A stretch of 64,000 nt of DNA from Owenia fusiformis (taxonomy: Eukaryota > Annelida > Polychaeta > Sabellida > Oweniidae). The notes beneath the pieces were generated by a model. That model was not told the origin of the DNA. It did not search any database and saw only the letters and a program-made list of their open reading frames with translations. Shown here piece after piece: positions 46,801 through 57,813 of this stretch (position 1 is its first letter; the number at the start of each line of letters is the position of its first letter). Location of the stretch: assembly GCA_903813345.2 (NCBI GenBank), contig CAIIXF020000012.1:29464684-29528683 (forward strand). Direction: 5' to 3'. Position numbers and translations under genes: made by a program.

Positions 46801-49800
46801 GACGTACGTACGGACGGACGGACGGACGGACGGACGGACGGACGGAGGCGTTCCCTATATCCCTCCGAACTTCGTTCGATGGGATAATAAGCAATGCTGA
46901 AAGTCAACTCCGTCATAAGGACATTGTAGGCGTAGTTAGTTGTAACATTTATACAATTAAATACATGGAGATTGTACCTGGTGGGGGAGAAGGCGATTTT
47001 TGTTTCTTTGGGCGTTTCAATTTTGGTGGGTCCATTGTATCTATAGTTTCCTCAATAGGTGGTGCATCAGAGAAGGGGTCAAGGTCATCATAGGTCACCA
47101 TTTCTCGCTTTGATTTTAGCTCCGCCTCTTGTTGCATTGCTTCACGCAATTTACGTAAACTGAAAAGGAACAAAGTCATCAAAACCATTTCATACCTGAC
47201 ATTTTCAAGACATTTGATGTTTGTTTCTTAGAGATGCTGAAGGAGGTTATATATACTATATATTCATAAATGTCGAGAAGAGTGTACATAATACGGTGAT
47301 TTCCCCAGGATGTTTTCTCAAGTGGGTGCAAAATTCTCATTTTCACAATTCAGACCAAAATTGGTCAAAAATGCCAAATTTTCATGATTTTTCTCATTTT
47401 CAAGTGGGTGGAAATGGATTTTCACGTGGGTGCAAGGGAATTTTCAAAATCTCGGATGGGTGCTGCGCCCACTTGCTTTAATGCTGGGGAGACCACTGTA
47501 ATAGTAACGTACATGAGAAGGAGTATGGGTACTCTGTTGAGAAGGATGTACATATATCCTATCAAACATGTGGAGAAGGGGAAGGTTAATAGGACCTTAC
47601 ACTTTGAAAGCAAGGGAGCTCGGGCTATATTGATAGCCGACCTAAGTCATATATTCACTGATAGGGACATAACGGCTAATCATACATGTGGAGAAGGAGG
47701 AGGTACATATGAACTTACACTTCTTCATCTTGCTGCCGATTTTGAGTAGCACGTAACCTTCGTTTTCTTGATCCACTGATTAACCCTGTAATTCCGCCAT
47801 AATTGGGATTTCCATATTTCTGATAATACTGACTTCTCTTCTCCGCACCTGGCTGCTTTCTGTCCGCTGTAATGACAAAAATTTGGGGTCAACACAAAAA
47901 TTTCATTTAATATTTCGCAAATATTATAATTCCAAAATGAGACATTTGAATAGTGTTCTTAAAAAATTTACTATGATTGTGTTTTACACTAGACTTTACT
48001 GTTGGCAATAACATGTTTATTGAATTTATAAAAATGAATCATTTTTGTTTCAATGAGTGCGTTACATAGTACCCCACACATAATTTTGTCGCCAACTTCA
48101 ATTTAAGATTAAAGTACTTTCCTACGTACATATCTTCATGAAATTTAGCATACTTAAACGTGAACATATTTCCAACACTCAAATTTTTTTATTTTACAAA
48201 CGGATACCAGGTGTTCACTTGAGACTGACAGCAAACTGCTACATTGTTTTACATTTTCCCGCTTATTTTGCACTTCTGACCTCTTTCGGTACTGGTTTAA
48301 GAAAACTGTTTTGAATTAAATCTGTTCAGTTGAATTGTAACAATGAAAGGGAAAAAAGGGTTTTCCAAAGGGGAACAAAACCCCTCTTCTATTTACTTCA
48401 AAGGGAGGAATGTTGAAAAAAATATTGTGGTAAAGTGTACAAGAACGTATACACCAAGAAGGCGAAGTTCGATTTTAGAACAGTTAGACCAAGGCAGATC
48501 CAAAACCAATGTTGCTGGAAACCATGGAATAAATATCAGAACTGCATGTTCAGCGGATTGCATCTACTAACCAGAACTCACCTCAGCAACGGGGTCCAAA
48601 ATTGAAGATTGTACCAAATTCAGAAGTTGAAGATGTCTTATTTGACATCGCAGATCATGAGCCATTCGCACGGATAACGGAGATTAATGGCCAGCACGTC
48701 GCAATTAAGAGTTGAACCCGTGGACGGATTTATTAGAGTTTAAAGCTAATATGAACTGAATTTGCAAAATACAAACTGGAATTTTCATTATAGAATAACT
48801 TCAAATATAGCCATGTTCAGCTAAACAGTAGTAAAAGTACATTTACTTCGCTAATGTAATATACAACATGCAAAACTAAAACATTCAAGAATACAGTTAA
48901 AAATGCTAAAATAGCCTAATTTGAGGCAATTTTGCAAAATGATACTGCATTTTGAAAATGTTGTTAAAAAATAAATAATAAGTTTTATGTTAAATAAAAA
49001 AATTTGAGTGTTGGAAATATGTTCAAGTTTAAGTATGCTAAATTTCATGAAGATATGTATGTAGGAAAGCACTGAAATCTTAAATTGAAGTTGGCGACAA
49101 AATTATGTGTGGGGTACTAGTGTATACTATTAATATAACTGTACCTTTAGTAGCCAAGCGTAGATAAAGACACCTTGTCTTTGGACACTCGCAACCAATC
49201 CGCCACTTGCCAGGAGGCAAAATTAAGCGTTCAAAGTTTTTCGGCCACTTGAACTGTGTATCTTCTTCAGAGTCTGATGATTGTTTGTTCGAGTCTTCAG
49301 CTGCGACATTGTCAGATTTGTCATCAGTTTCTGCAGGGTCTTTCTTTGCAGGCTTTAAAACCTTCATAAAGAAAACATCCATTTGATTTTTGATCACAAT
49401 TTCCCAAGTATGTAATTTATAACAGGAGTGAAACTTAACCTCTTGAATCCCACGCTCTAAAATCGGTTGAAACCAGAGAATTTTTCATTTTTGCCATCTT
49501 TGACATTTTACTACTTACCTATACAACTTGAGATTCTCAATTTAGTAAAATTAGACGGCAGAGATCATTTCTACACATTTTAAAACAATGTTCATGTAAA
49601 TTGGATGAAAATTGTTCAAATACGAGCAATTTCAGTGAACATTTTTATGACGGATTTTCTCGTCACTCTGGGTTTAAAGGTCATTTCTGAGGTGACGAGA
49701 AATCCCGTCACTCCAGGTAGTCAAGAGGTTAATAGTGTCTTTCTTTGCGGGCTTGAAAACCTTCATAAAGAAAACCTCAATTTTGATTTCAAATTGCCAA

Positions 49801-52800
49801 GTATATTCCTTATAAACAGAAGTGAAACTTAATAATCTTTGACACATTAATGATGGTTAGTGAAGCTGCCATTGTTGGATATAAGTACAGTTTTATTGAC
49901 ATCTTGGCAACTTACATGGAAGTCAATAGACATTAACTTGAAAATGGTACCAATCCGCGGTCCACATTGTGAAAATTTATACAAATTCCTTCATTTACAA
50001 GTTAAAGTACTCTCTCCATTCTCAAACCAAAACTATTCAGGTAATAAGTTAAAAACTTAATGGGTTTAATTGGACATGTACCTGCTTATCCTTTCCCTTT
50101 TCAGTAGCATCATCTTCTGTGTCGCTGTCCAAGTTAAGATCAACATCTGAATCCATTTCAACATCATCTGTATCTGCCTGCTTTACAGCCTCTTTTTCAC
50201 TTCCATCAGCCTCTTTTTGGGACTCATCAACTTTTTCTAAAGACAATTAAGTTAAAATATGACTTTTGTTACTTAGTTAAGGCCTTGTACAAACCATTGT
50301 GAGTTAAAACACTTTTAAATAATGATTTAGAATTTGTGCTCTTTAAAACATCTTTTTGCACTCATGGGCAAATTTTTGGCTCACTTTCAATAGATCTTTC
50401 CAATATCTTATTTCATGTCATAGAGCTTAATGTATATGTACAGTAAGATTTGTCATTTCGAGATATTAAATCAAGGAAAAGGCACCTAATTCAACATTAT
50501 CTAAAAAGTTGTTCGAAAACTTTGAAACAACAATCTCAATACAATTTTTTATTTCATCTATTTTTAATGAAATACTACAACATGTACTTGTGATCAAGAA
50601 CTTGATCAATTAAAAGCGCCGATCGAGTTATATCTTAACCAATGCAATGAATCATGGTGATTTATGAAACACCTACCTTTATTTTTCTTTCCAAGTTTCT
50701 TTTGTCTTTTCTTTTTAAAGTCATCAGGGTCTCTACTAAGGGCTGCAAGAGCTCTAGCTGGTGTCACAGAATCAGTCCATAAAACATTACCTACAATATT
50801 GAAGCACATGCATGGTAAAGGACACCAATGTAATAACAATGCAAACCAAAAAGTGGAATTGTAAGGACTTTATTTAGTATAGGTTGTATTAGGTTGTATT
50901 GGGTAGGTTATTTATATTACCCGAAAAAGTTAATAAAGTCATTTTTCAGGTAGTGTAGCTCTGAACAGCTTCCTTTTGGGCTGAGTAAGCCTCTAATAAA
51001 GGCAAGAATTGTTTTTGTAAAAAGACATGCTGACCAGGCCTTTTTCTTTCATTCAAAACCAGACGTATTAAAATGAGAGACAAAATTTAATATTGTATTC
51101 AACAAAATATTCAACAAAAATGTACGACAATTGTTTCACAAGGTTTTCAGTTGACCAAACACTAAAGAGACAATATTTTAAGGGTAGTGATACATACATG
51201 ATCCATCATCGATCCATTCAATCTCCCCAGGTGAAAACTCCTTGAAGAAATTGAAAACATCCTTAGTAGACATGTCCTCCAATCCTCTTAAGTGAATGGC
51301 TTCCTGTCTGATCCCACGCTCTCCTCCACCAAGCTCTCGCTCGCTCACTCCGAGACTGAAACACATGTTCAAAAGTGTACACAGTAAAACCGAATGTTAC
51401 TGGCACTGGCCAAAAAGTCACTCCGAGACTGAAACATATGTATGCAATTCTTGGTATATAAGTGTACACAGTAAAACCTGTCTAATCCGAATGTTACTGG
51501 GACTGGCCAAAAAAGTCACTCCGAGACTGAAACATATGTGTATGTACGAGGGTTGTCCCAGAAGTAATGCACTATATGCTATAACTTTATCAATAATTGA
51601 TATGTTTCCATGAAATTTTCAGAATATGTTCCTTAGAGACATTTTGATTATTTTGAAAAATTTCACGTTGACTGATGAAATTATATTGATGTTATAATAA
51701 AATCAAGTTGGTGAGTTTGGGTAGGGCGGGGCAGGTTATACATTCACGTCAAAAGGAATAAAAAATTGAAAATATGAAATAATTAATCAACAAATACCAT
51801 TTTGTGTAGCTATAAGAAGTATGCTCAAAAATACATTTTTGAGATACTAAATTACTATGAGCACATCCTAGATTCAATGGATGTATATTGCACAGTGTCC
51901 CATTTCACATTTTCTCAAAATAATGCCCTTTGCATGGTATGTACTTTTGATGCCTGTCAGGTCAAACACTCTTGGCAATTTCTTCCACTGTGACTTGTGG
52001 AGTTTTTGCCTCCCATGTTTGGGGTCGTCATCCAGGGTCAAATAGTCTCTTTTAAATCTTTTCTGTCACCCCATAATTGTAGTTCTATCTGGTATATACT
52101 CCTTATATAATTTCTTCATGGTAGCATTGTTTTGCGTGGCTGTGAGTCCAAGTGAAGTATGAAATTAGGCCACTAAACGCAAGGCCTTCTGTTATCAGGC
52201 AAGAATTGCAGCCATTTTTGCAATTTCTTGACTGTGACTGTATTTGAATTCATGACTATTGACATGTGGTATTATGATATCACAGTGCTAAATGTCATTA
52301 TTTGTACTTGGTTAACATCATGTTGAATAAATTTAACAATTTCCCAAACATTTTGACCATTTAAAGGAACGAAATATTAATAAAATAACACTTTAGATCT
52401 TTTCATAATTAGAAAAATTTGTGCCTGCCCTGCCCACCCCTACCCCCGTGTTGTTATAGCAACCATATTGAGACTTAATATTAATGTTTGATGCTGAAAC
52501 TTCAGGATATAATAGATAAAACTTCAATTGTTATATATACAAAATTTCAGCTGAATTGAAGAATATTAAAGAAAGTTAGAGCATATAGTGCATTACTTCT
52601 GGGACAACCCTCGTAATTTTTGCTTTATAAGTGTACACAGTAAAACCTGTCTAATCCGAATGTTACAGGGACTGGCCAAAAAAGTCACTCCGAGACTGGA
52701 ACATATGTGTATGTAATTTTTGCTTTATAAGTGTACACAGTAAAACCTGTCTAATCCGAATGTTACAGGGACTGGCCAAAAAAGTCACTCCGAGACTGAA

Positions 52801-54822
52801 ACATATGTGTATGTAATTTTTGCTTTATAAGTGTACACAGTAAAACCTGTCTAATCCGAATGTTACAGGGACTGGCCAAAAAAGTCACTCCGAGACTGAA
52901 ACATATGTGTATGTAATTTTTGCTTTATAAGTGTACACAGTAAAACCTGTCTAATCCGAATGTTGTGATCACATTTCAGGGTTTTTCAAAACCGATGTTT
53001 ATAGCAGTTTTTAAATTCTTTTTGGAGACATTCAATCTTGGGAGATTTAAATCAAATGATTAAATTAAGTGAACATGTTTTACTCTTACCTTTGGTGTAT
53101 ATTAGTGATATTTTCAGATGTTTTTTCACTATATTTGATACCAAATCTCTTGGCTCTTGCTGCTTTCTTCTCAAGATAGTCCTGAAAAACAAGATTCTTC
53201 ACAAGGTCATCTTGGTTAATATTAACAAGACATCAAAAAATGTCACCATCTGGTTGCTTTTGATTGGTAAGAAAAGTGTAACAATTTGCAACAGAATGTG
53301 TAATATTAAATTGGAGATATCATTACTCGACTGTCACAATCATTCAATAAATTGTTGTTATATAAACAATAAAAACACTGGAAAAAGTGCTTAATATGAG
53401 CTTATTTAAAAGGTACACCAGTTAAAAGCTTGTCAAAATTCTTCTGTTTTGGCTTATATTAAGAACTGCACATGTCTAGATTATAAATACCTTAGAGTTG
53501 ACATCAATTCCAGTAACAAATGCCCCATCCCTGTTTGCATACTTGTGTCTCTCCTGTAATTGTAAACATATTTATTCATTTATTCACCAATTAAGACTTT
53601 TCTGAATTTCTAAAGCACACTAAAATGTGCTTTGGTTGGTGAAGTGGTGGAACCCCTAGTTGGCCCATGTACCCCCTAGCGAGATACACCCTTTGCATTT
53701 GTTCGACTTTGCTTCTTAAAAGAGCTTCGTCATCACTCTTTCAGTTTTCAATAAATATCTGAATTCACCACACTAATTAAGAGTTTGTCGTCGAAATAAG
53801 GACGATGGTCATTTTCTCTGACAAATTTATTGTGCACACATTTAGCATATGTTCCTTCCAGCTTGTTGATTGGTTGAGAATATGTCAGTGCGTTAGGTAG
53901 AAACTGATTTATGACCCGAGCCGTCACGACATTGATTGTGGGGGCGAGGCTGCTAAACTGTAAAAAAAGTCAATACTAGGCAGGGGGTAGTTTACTTAGA
54001 CTCTGCGCACATGGTAAGCGAGATATGGGGTTTCGTTGCCATGGGGTTACTTCAACCATAAGGCTATGACGACATATAAATCTGCAAAGTCCGCCATTTT
54101 TAAAAATTTGACCATTTGGTTGAAGTAGCCCCATGAAGAAGTAGCCCTGTATGTCAAAGTTCGACAGAACCCCATATCGTTTTAGGCCCAAATCAATATT
54201 GGGGGTGGTAGGTTACAACTTTTTGAAAGAAATGCGTGACATAACAAATATTTTGAACCAAATGTGTGACATAGAGCTCTATACGGAATTTGTGTGAAAA
54301 GTCCGAATGTAATAAGTTCGCTTTTTTCGGCATTATTATTATTATTATCGGCGATTTATAAAAATCAGATTTTTTTAACTTCAACAAAATGCATGTTTTG
54401 CGTGACATTTTATCGTTTCAATTTTTCCATCAAATGCATGACGATAACGCCTAATGCGTGAGTGTTGACAGGGCAGGGAGTAAGTCTTCAACACCCCTCC
54501 ATTTATGAACTAATTTTATTCAAAAGAGGATGGAGGGTCAGTGACTTACTCCCCAACATCTATGACATTGCAATCGACTGTGTATCTACTAAGCTGCTCT
54601 GTTGGCTAGCCTAACCTGCTGAATCCGGTCTTTTGTTGGCCCTAATTCCGGGATGCTCACGCTGACCTCTACGTCATCATCGTCATCTTCAATTTCCCCT
54701 TCTTCAAGTTCATTATCGTTAGTTTCTTCTGCAAGCTCTATATCTGCGTCTAGATCACTCAAGTCGTCGGTATTATCGATACAAATCTTCAGATTTGGAA
54801 GATCCTTTCCCTTGACCTCCAT
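43830..54822 (-). CDS. NCBP3: nuclear cap-binding protein subunit 3 homologue, 11 exons, 630 aa
   Basis: Cap- and exon-junction-associated RNA-binding protein; it partners NCBP1 in mRNA export. Exons: 54822-54616, 53553-53491, 53181-53090, 51355-51198, 50790-50677, 50236-50082, 49361-49145, 47866-47719, 47159-46978, 44916-44673, 44142-43830; total 1893 nt, phases consistent (human protein 620 aa). Matching blocks: GAFVTGIDVNSK, LEKKAARAKRFG, LEDMSTKDVFNFFKEF, EIEWIDDGSCNVLW (WIDD at 168-171 in place of the vertebrate WLDD cap-binding motif), CLYLRLATK, RSQYYQKYGNPNYGG and the C-terminal FLEDLPSLTIEV. Exons 1, 6, 7 and 10 encode acidic low-complexity segments. The exon 7 acceptor could be 9 nt further in (49352) without changing frame. 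A CCAAT box (complement at 54861-54865) lies about 40 nt before the ATG. Confidence 0.92.
44917..45078 (-). other. coding-like stretch inside the NCBP3 intron before exon 10
   Basis: Open for about 54 codons up to an in-frame TGA and carrying LNIDSPEPVTLESLEELVEN then LDKPWLDQAKPLPLS. The composition is strikingly protein-like, but the frame differs from the adjoining NCBP3 exon 10 and there is no start codon or obvious acceptor. I do not recognise it; a fragment of a transposon protein or an abandoned exon are both possible. Confidence 0.3.
45095..46885. repeat. composite intronic repeat: 135-190 bp tandem units plus GGACGG ends
   Basis: Six copies of a unit containing AAATGGCCGCCTTCTACCAA, AGTGTGCCATGCTTATAGTA and CGCTCCACTACTTTTCGAGT. 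Two copies (about 45500-45725 and 46620-46885) run on into CAGAACTTCTACC, TTGAGTTATTGCC and GGACGGACGG followed by GTTCCCTATATCCCTC. The (GGAC)n stretch at about 46763-46850 is the longest. All in the intron between NCBP3 exons 9 and 10. Confidence 0.75.
47293..47505 (+). repeat. dispersed repeat F, copy 1
   Basis: TCAAGTGGGTGCAAAATTCT, TTTTCATGATTTTTCTC and TGCTGGGGAGACCACTG also occur in order at 57348-57706. In the intron between NCBP3 exons 8 and 9. Confidence 0.7.
48067..49119. mobile_element. 1049-bp element with about 125-bp terminal inverted repeats and TA duplication
   Basis: Element 48069-49117, TA at 48067-48068 and 49118-49119. Ends GTACCCCACACATAATTTTG and its complement; similarity of the arms continues for about 125 bp (to ACACTCAAATTTTTTT). 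The interior has a 75-codon plus-strand ORF (48343-48570) that I do not recognise. TA duplication suggests the Tc1/mariner superfamily. It inserted about 25 bp from the donor of NCBP3 exon 7. Confidence 0.8.
49735..49835 (-). repeat. intronic copy of the NCBP3 exon 7 acceptor region
   Basis: Matches about 49335-49440 in the same orientation, from inside exon 7 across its acceptor into the intron (AAAACCTTCATAAAGAAAAC, CCAAGTAT, AGTGAAACTTAA). It carries a decoy acceptor and roughly the first 25 nt of exon 7, about 400 bp upstream of the real exon. Confidence 0.75.
51344..52960 (-). repeat. 100-bp intronic tandem array built on the NCBP3 exon 4 acceptor
   Basis: Each unit contains, in the minus sense, GTTTCAG|TCTCGGAGTGA (intron end plus the first 11 nt of exon 4) and a family C fragment (plus sense CAGTAAAACCTGTCTAATCC). 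One real acceptor and five decoys are present. CAG markers at 52638, 52738, 52838 and 52938 give a 100-bp period. The array is split by a transposon at 51545-52615. Confidence 0.85.
51545..52615. mobile_element. mariner-like element, 1067 bp, TA target duplication
   Basis: Element 51547-52613 with 34-bp perfect inverted ends (CGAGGGTTGTCCCAGAAGTA then ATGCACTATATGCT) and TA on both sides. Sister units of the surrounding array read GTGTATGTAATTTTTG, the unfilled site. The interior shows minus-strand protein-like fragments broken by stops, so the transposase, if that is what it was, is dead. Confidence 0.85.
54476..54554. repeat. small foldback
   Basis: GGGAGTAAGTC at 54476-54486 returns as GACTTACTCCC near 54543-54553, with CCCTCCAT/ATGGAGGG pairing inside. 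In the first NCBP3 intron. The remainder of 53560-54475 shows no exon. Confidence 0.6.
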
Positions 54823-56384
54823 TTTGAAACTCTACGGACTGAAGCATAAGCGACAATCTGATTGGTCTTGTCTTCAGAGTATGCAAACAGTTCGTTTAGT
54901 GTTATCTTGTACATTTTATGTTAATTTCCCGGGAGCTGCTAAGTTATATATATATTTTTAATTCTATTCTATTCAAATTCTATCACTGTTAAATTATATA
55001 TCTGCTTTGCAGATTATTGACATAGACTTGATGTTTCTCTTTACTTGTGTTTATCTTGATAAAGTTAGCATGGTTGTAATTATGTTCAATGAGTTGAATT
55101 TGTTGTCAAAAAGCACAGAGACATGTAGCACTATGATATGAGATGAGCACTATGATAGGCCCTATAGTATAAGAAGTATATAAAGCCCCATATCAGGCAG
55201 CCCCATATCAGTCATCATAAACGTGCTACAATATCCTGTGTCAAAAAGAGCTGATTTTATTCAATATATTAATTATTTTGGGACCCTTTTAACATTTATA
55301 TTACCTTCCTAAGGCCACTATTATACATATATCGTGAATTGACTAGACTCGAGTGACATTTATCTATTTTGAATTGTAACTGTTGTCCAGAATGCCAGAT
55401 GGAGCTTTGAAGTGTAGAATGTTAAATGTAAAGAAGCGAAGTCAAATAAATGGAAAGGGTAGTCAGATGGAGAAAAGTTTGATATCATTTTCAGTCATGG
55501 GTCTAGGTAGCCAAATAATACAGAAAAAATAATTCAGACATTTTTTCAATTTAAAGTTTGACTGTAACCATTCTTAAGACTAATTTTAAAATATTGAGCA
55601 TGGTTAAGCATTAACCGAAATACATGTAGGTGACTGGATCCGGTGGCCATCTCAAAGCTCTGTAGTAGTTAATTCTTCCATAGTTTTTCTAGTCGGTTCT
55701 TGAAGAGGTTGAAAGTGTTATTTACTAAATAAAATTTGCCTCGCCATTGAGTCACCAAATATAATTTGCCTCGCCAAATTTTAGATCCTGGCTACATCCC
55801 TGGCGGTATAAAAGTGACAAAATTTAGAAAAACTGTTTGTTAATATTCATTTTATTGGAAATTTATTAAAAACTATCTTCAATATTGTTTACATCTACAT
55901 ATAAATAAAATTAAATTCTCTGAACAACAGAAATAGGTTACAATGACTGATGCTCAGGGTATATCCCATATCCAAAACCTCCCATGACAAAACTAGTGAA
56001 CATAAACCTTATACATATCACCTTTTATTAAGGTGGGATCACAATAAATTGTAAGCTTTAAGGCCAGGGTGCATGTTGGAATTATTTTGCAATTTTGAAA
56101 AGTAAACCACTGAATATTCTAGTTATTCAAACATTCTGAAAAATTATCAACCCTCAATTAATAGTCTAGGTACACTAATGCATCTTTTGTGCAAGAATGA
56201 AAGATGTAGATGATTTGTGGAATGAGTTATGTTTATCTGAAAATAGCACATGGTCATGAAATTTCATCAAAGTGCACCCTGACCTTAAAACAAGACTGAC
56301 ATATTCTTGTTATCTTCATAGAATCCATTTCATATTTGATTATTGTAAAATATGGCTTATTAAAGCTTTGACCATATTATATAT
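54823..56384. other. intergenic region between ERp29 and NCBP3; no gene seen
   Basis: NCBP3 promoter side (54823-54900) includes a CCAAT box. The rest is AT-rich, with a single CTCGCCA-type repeat near 55740-55780, and has no supported exon. Confidence 0.5.
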
Positions 56385-56646
56385 TACAGTAAAACCTGTA
56401 ATCTAAACATCTATCAATGTAAACACTTTGTGCCTCTTAGGGTGTCTTCCACATGATATTGATATCTCATGATCTGTATTCCTTGTAAATTACAAAATAA
56501 AATAAACATAACAAAAAAAAATTACGAAAAACATCTACCATAGACTTCCATGTTAAAAAAAACTTGAAATGTGAAAACCTTCTAATCAAAACAACTGACA
56601 CTGGTTCTGGTCCCACTGGTGTTCAGATTAGACAGGTTTTACTGTA
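56385..56646. mobile_element. MITE family C member
   Basis: TACAGTAAAACCTGTAATCT at the left and AGACAGGTTTTACTGTA at the right, with CACTGGTGTTCAGATTAG near the right end. Confidence 0.75.
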
Positions 56647-56824
56647 TATGTATATACATGTATATCTACATGTGTGTCAAACCACACTATCACAATACTG
56701 ATAGGGATAAGCATGCATCAAGATAAGATAACGGTACAGTTACAATTACATTTGCTAACTTTTGCAGCTCTTTAACATGCAAATTTTTGTTTATAGCTCA
56801 ATAACAGTTGATGACAGATCAATA

Positions 56825-56990
56825 AACAAGGAATTAACATGCAAAATGTAACCACCTGCCATTTGTTACAAACACCAAATGCCAAACACAAACCACTGAA
56901 CACCTACCACCAAAGACCAACTGCCTTACAACAGCCATCAAAAAGTTTGAGACTATAACAATATGTCATCACTTCTGGTCGTGACAAAAA
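56825..56990. repeat. dispersed repeat D, copy 4
   Basis: GGAATTAACATGCAAAATGT, CCACCTGCCATTTGTTACA and GAGACTATAACAATATG match the copies at 18989-19150 and 19255-19390. Confidence 0.7.
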
Positions 56991-57347
56991 ATTAGTAATG
57001 TAATTGAGTTGCATTATTCCTCGAATGACTACCTTATATTTCAACCATACAGCTTAAATGGCAAGATTTCAAATTCTTAATTTTACTATTGCATGCCTGA
57101 CATAATCAGATACAGGAACTCCATAAATGTCACACGAAAAATCCCTTTGGAGTAAAGGTTGAATTAAGTACAAGTATTATTAAAAAAATTGGCCGAAAAT
57201 GGGGGTTTATGTCCAAGTGGCCACTACATGTAAACAGTCAAAAAAGCATTCTGTTCTGTTATTTGTCTATGTTATGTTGCCTCTGATTGGTTACTGAATG
57301 AACACAGGTGTGAATTAAACAAAGATTGATACGCTACAACGTTGTCC

Positions 57348-57706
57348 CCAGGCATTTCTTCTCAAGTGGCTGCAAAATTCTTTTTTTCACAATTTAGACT
57401 AAATTTGGTCAAAATATGCATATACTTTTCATGATTTTTCTCCTTTTCAAGAAGGTGCAAATAAATTCTCAGGTGGGTGCAAGCCTATTACTGTAACAGT
57501 GAAACCTGTAAAATGGAACACCTCTGTTAGTGGAACATTTTTCAGAGTCCAAAGATCAACTGACTTAATGTAAATGAAACTCTGTAAGTGGAACGCCTCC
57601 CCAGTGGAACACACTTTAGAGGTACCAAAGGTGTTCCACTTAGACAGGTTTTACTCTCTATTAATACCTCAAGTGGGTGCAATGCTGGGGAGATCACTGC
57701 ATTACA
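57348..57706 (+). repeat. dispersed repeat F, copy 2, split by a family C MITE
   Basis: 57348-57495 and 57665-57706 together match 47293-47505. Between them, 57496-57656 is a family C-type element (ACAGTGAAACCTGTAAAATG...AGACAGGTTTTACT) of the GGAACACCTCT subtype. Confidence 0.7.
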
Positions 57707-57813
57707 TATAAAGCCAAAGTTCCATTGCATAGAATACCATAAGTGAAATAACCCATGCTTTTTATAGCAAGAAATGTATTATAATATTTTGGAATGTGTT
57801 TTACACTATATCA

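Noticed and set aside
46616-47093. ORFs with RPSVRPSV or DGRTDGRT repeats
   Set aside because: Produced by the (GGAC)n microsatellite; the second overlaps a real NCBP3 exon on the other strand.
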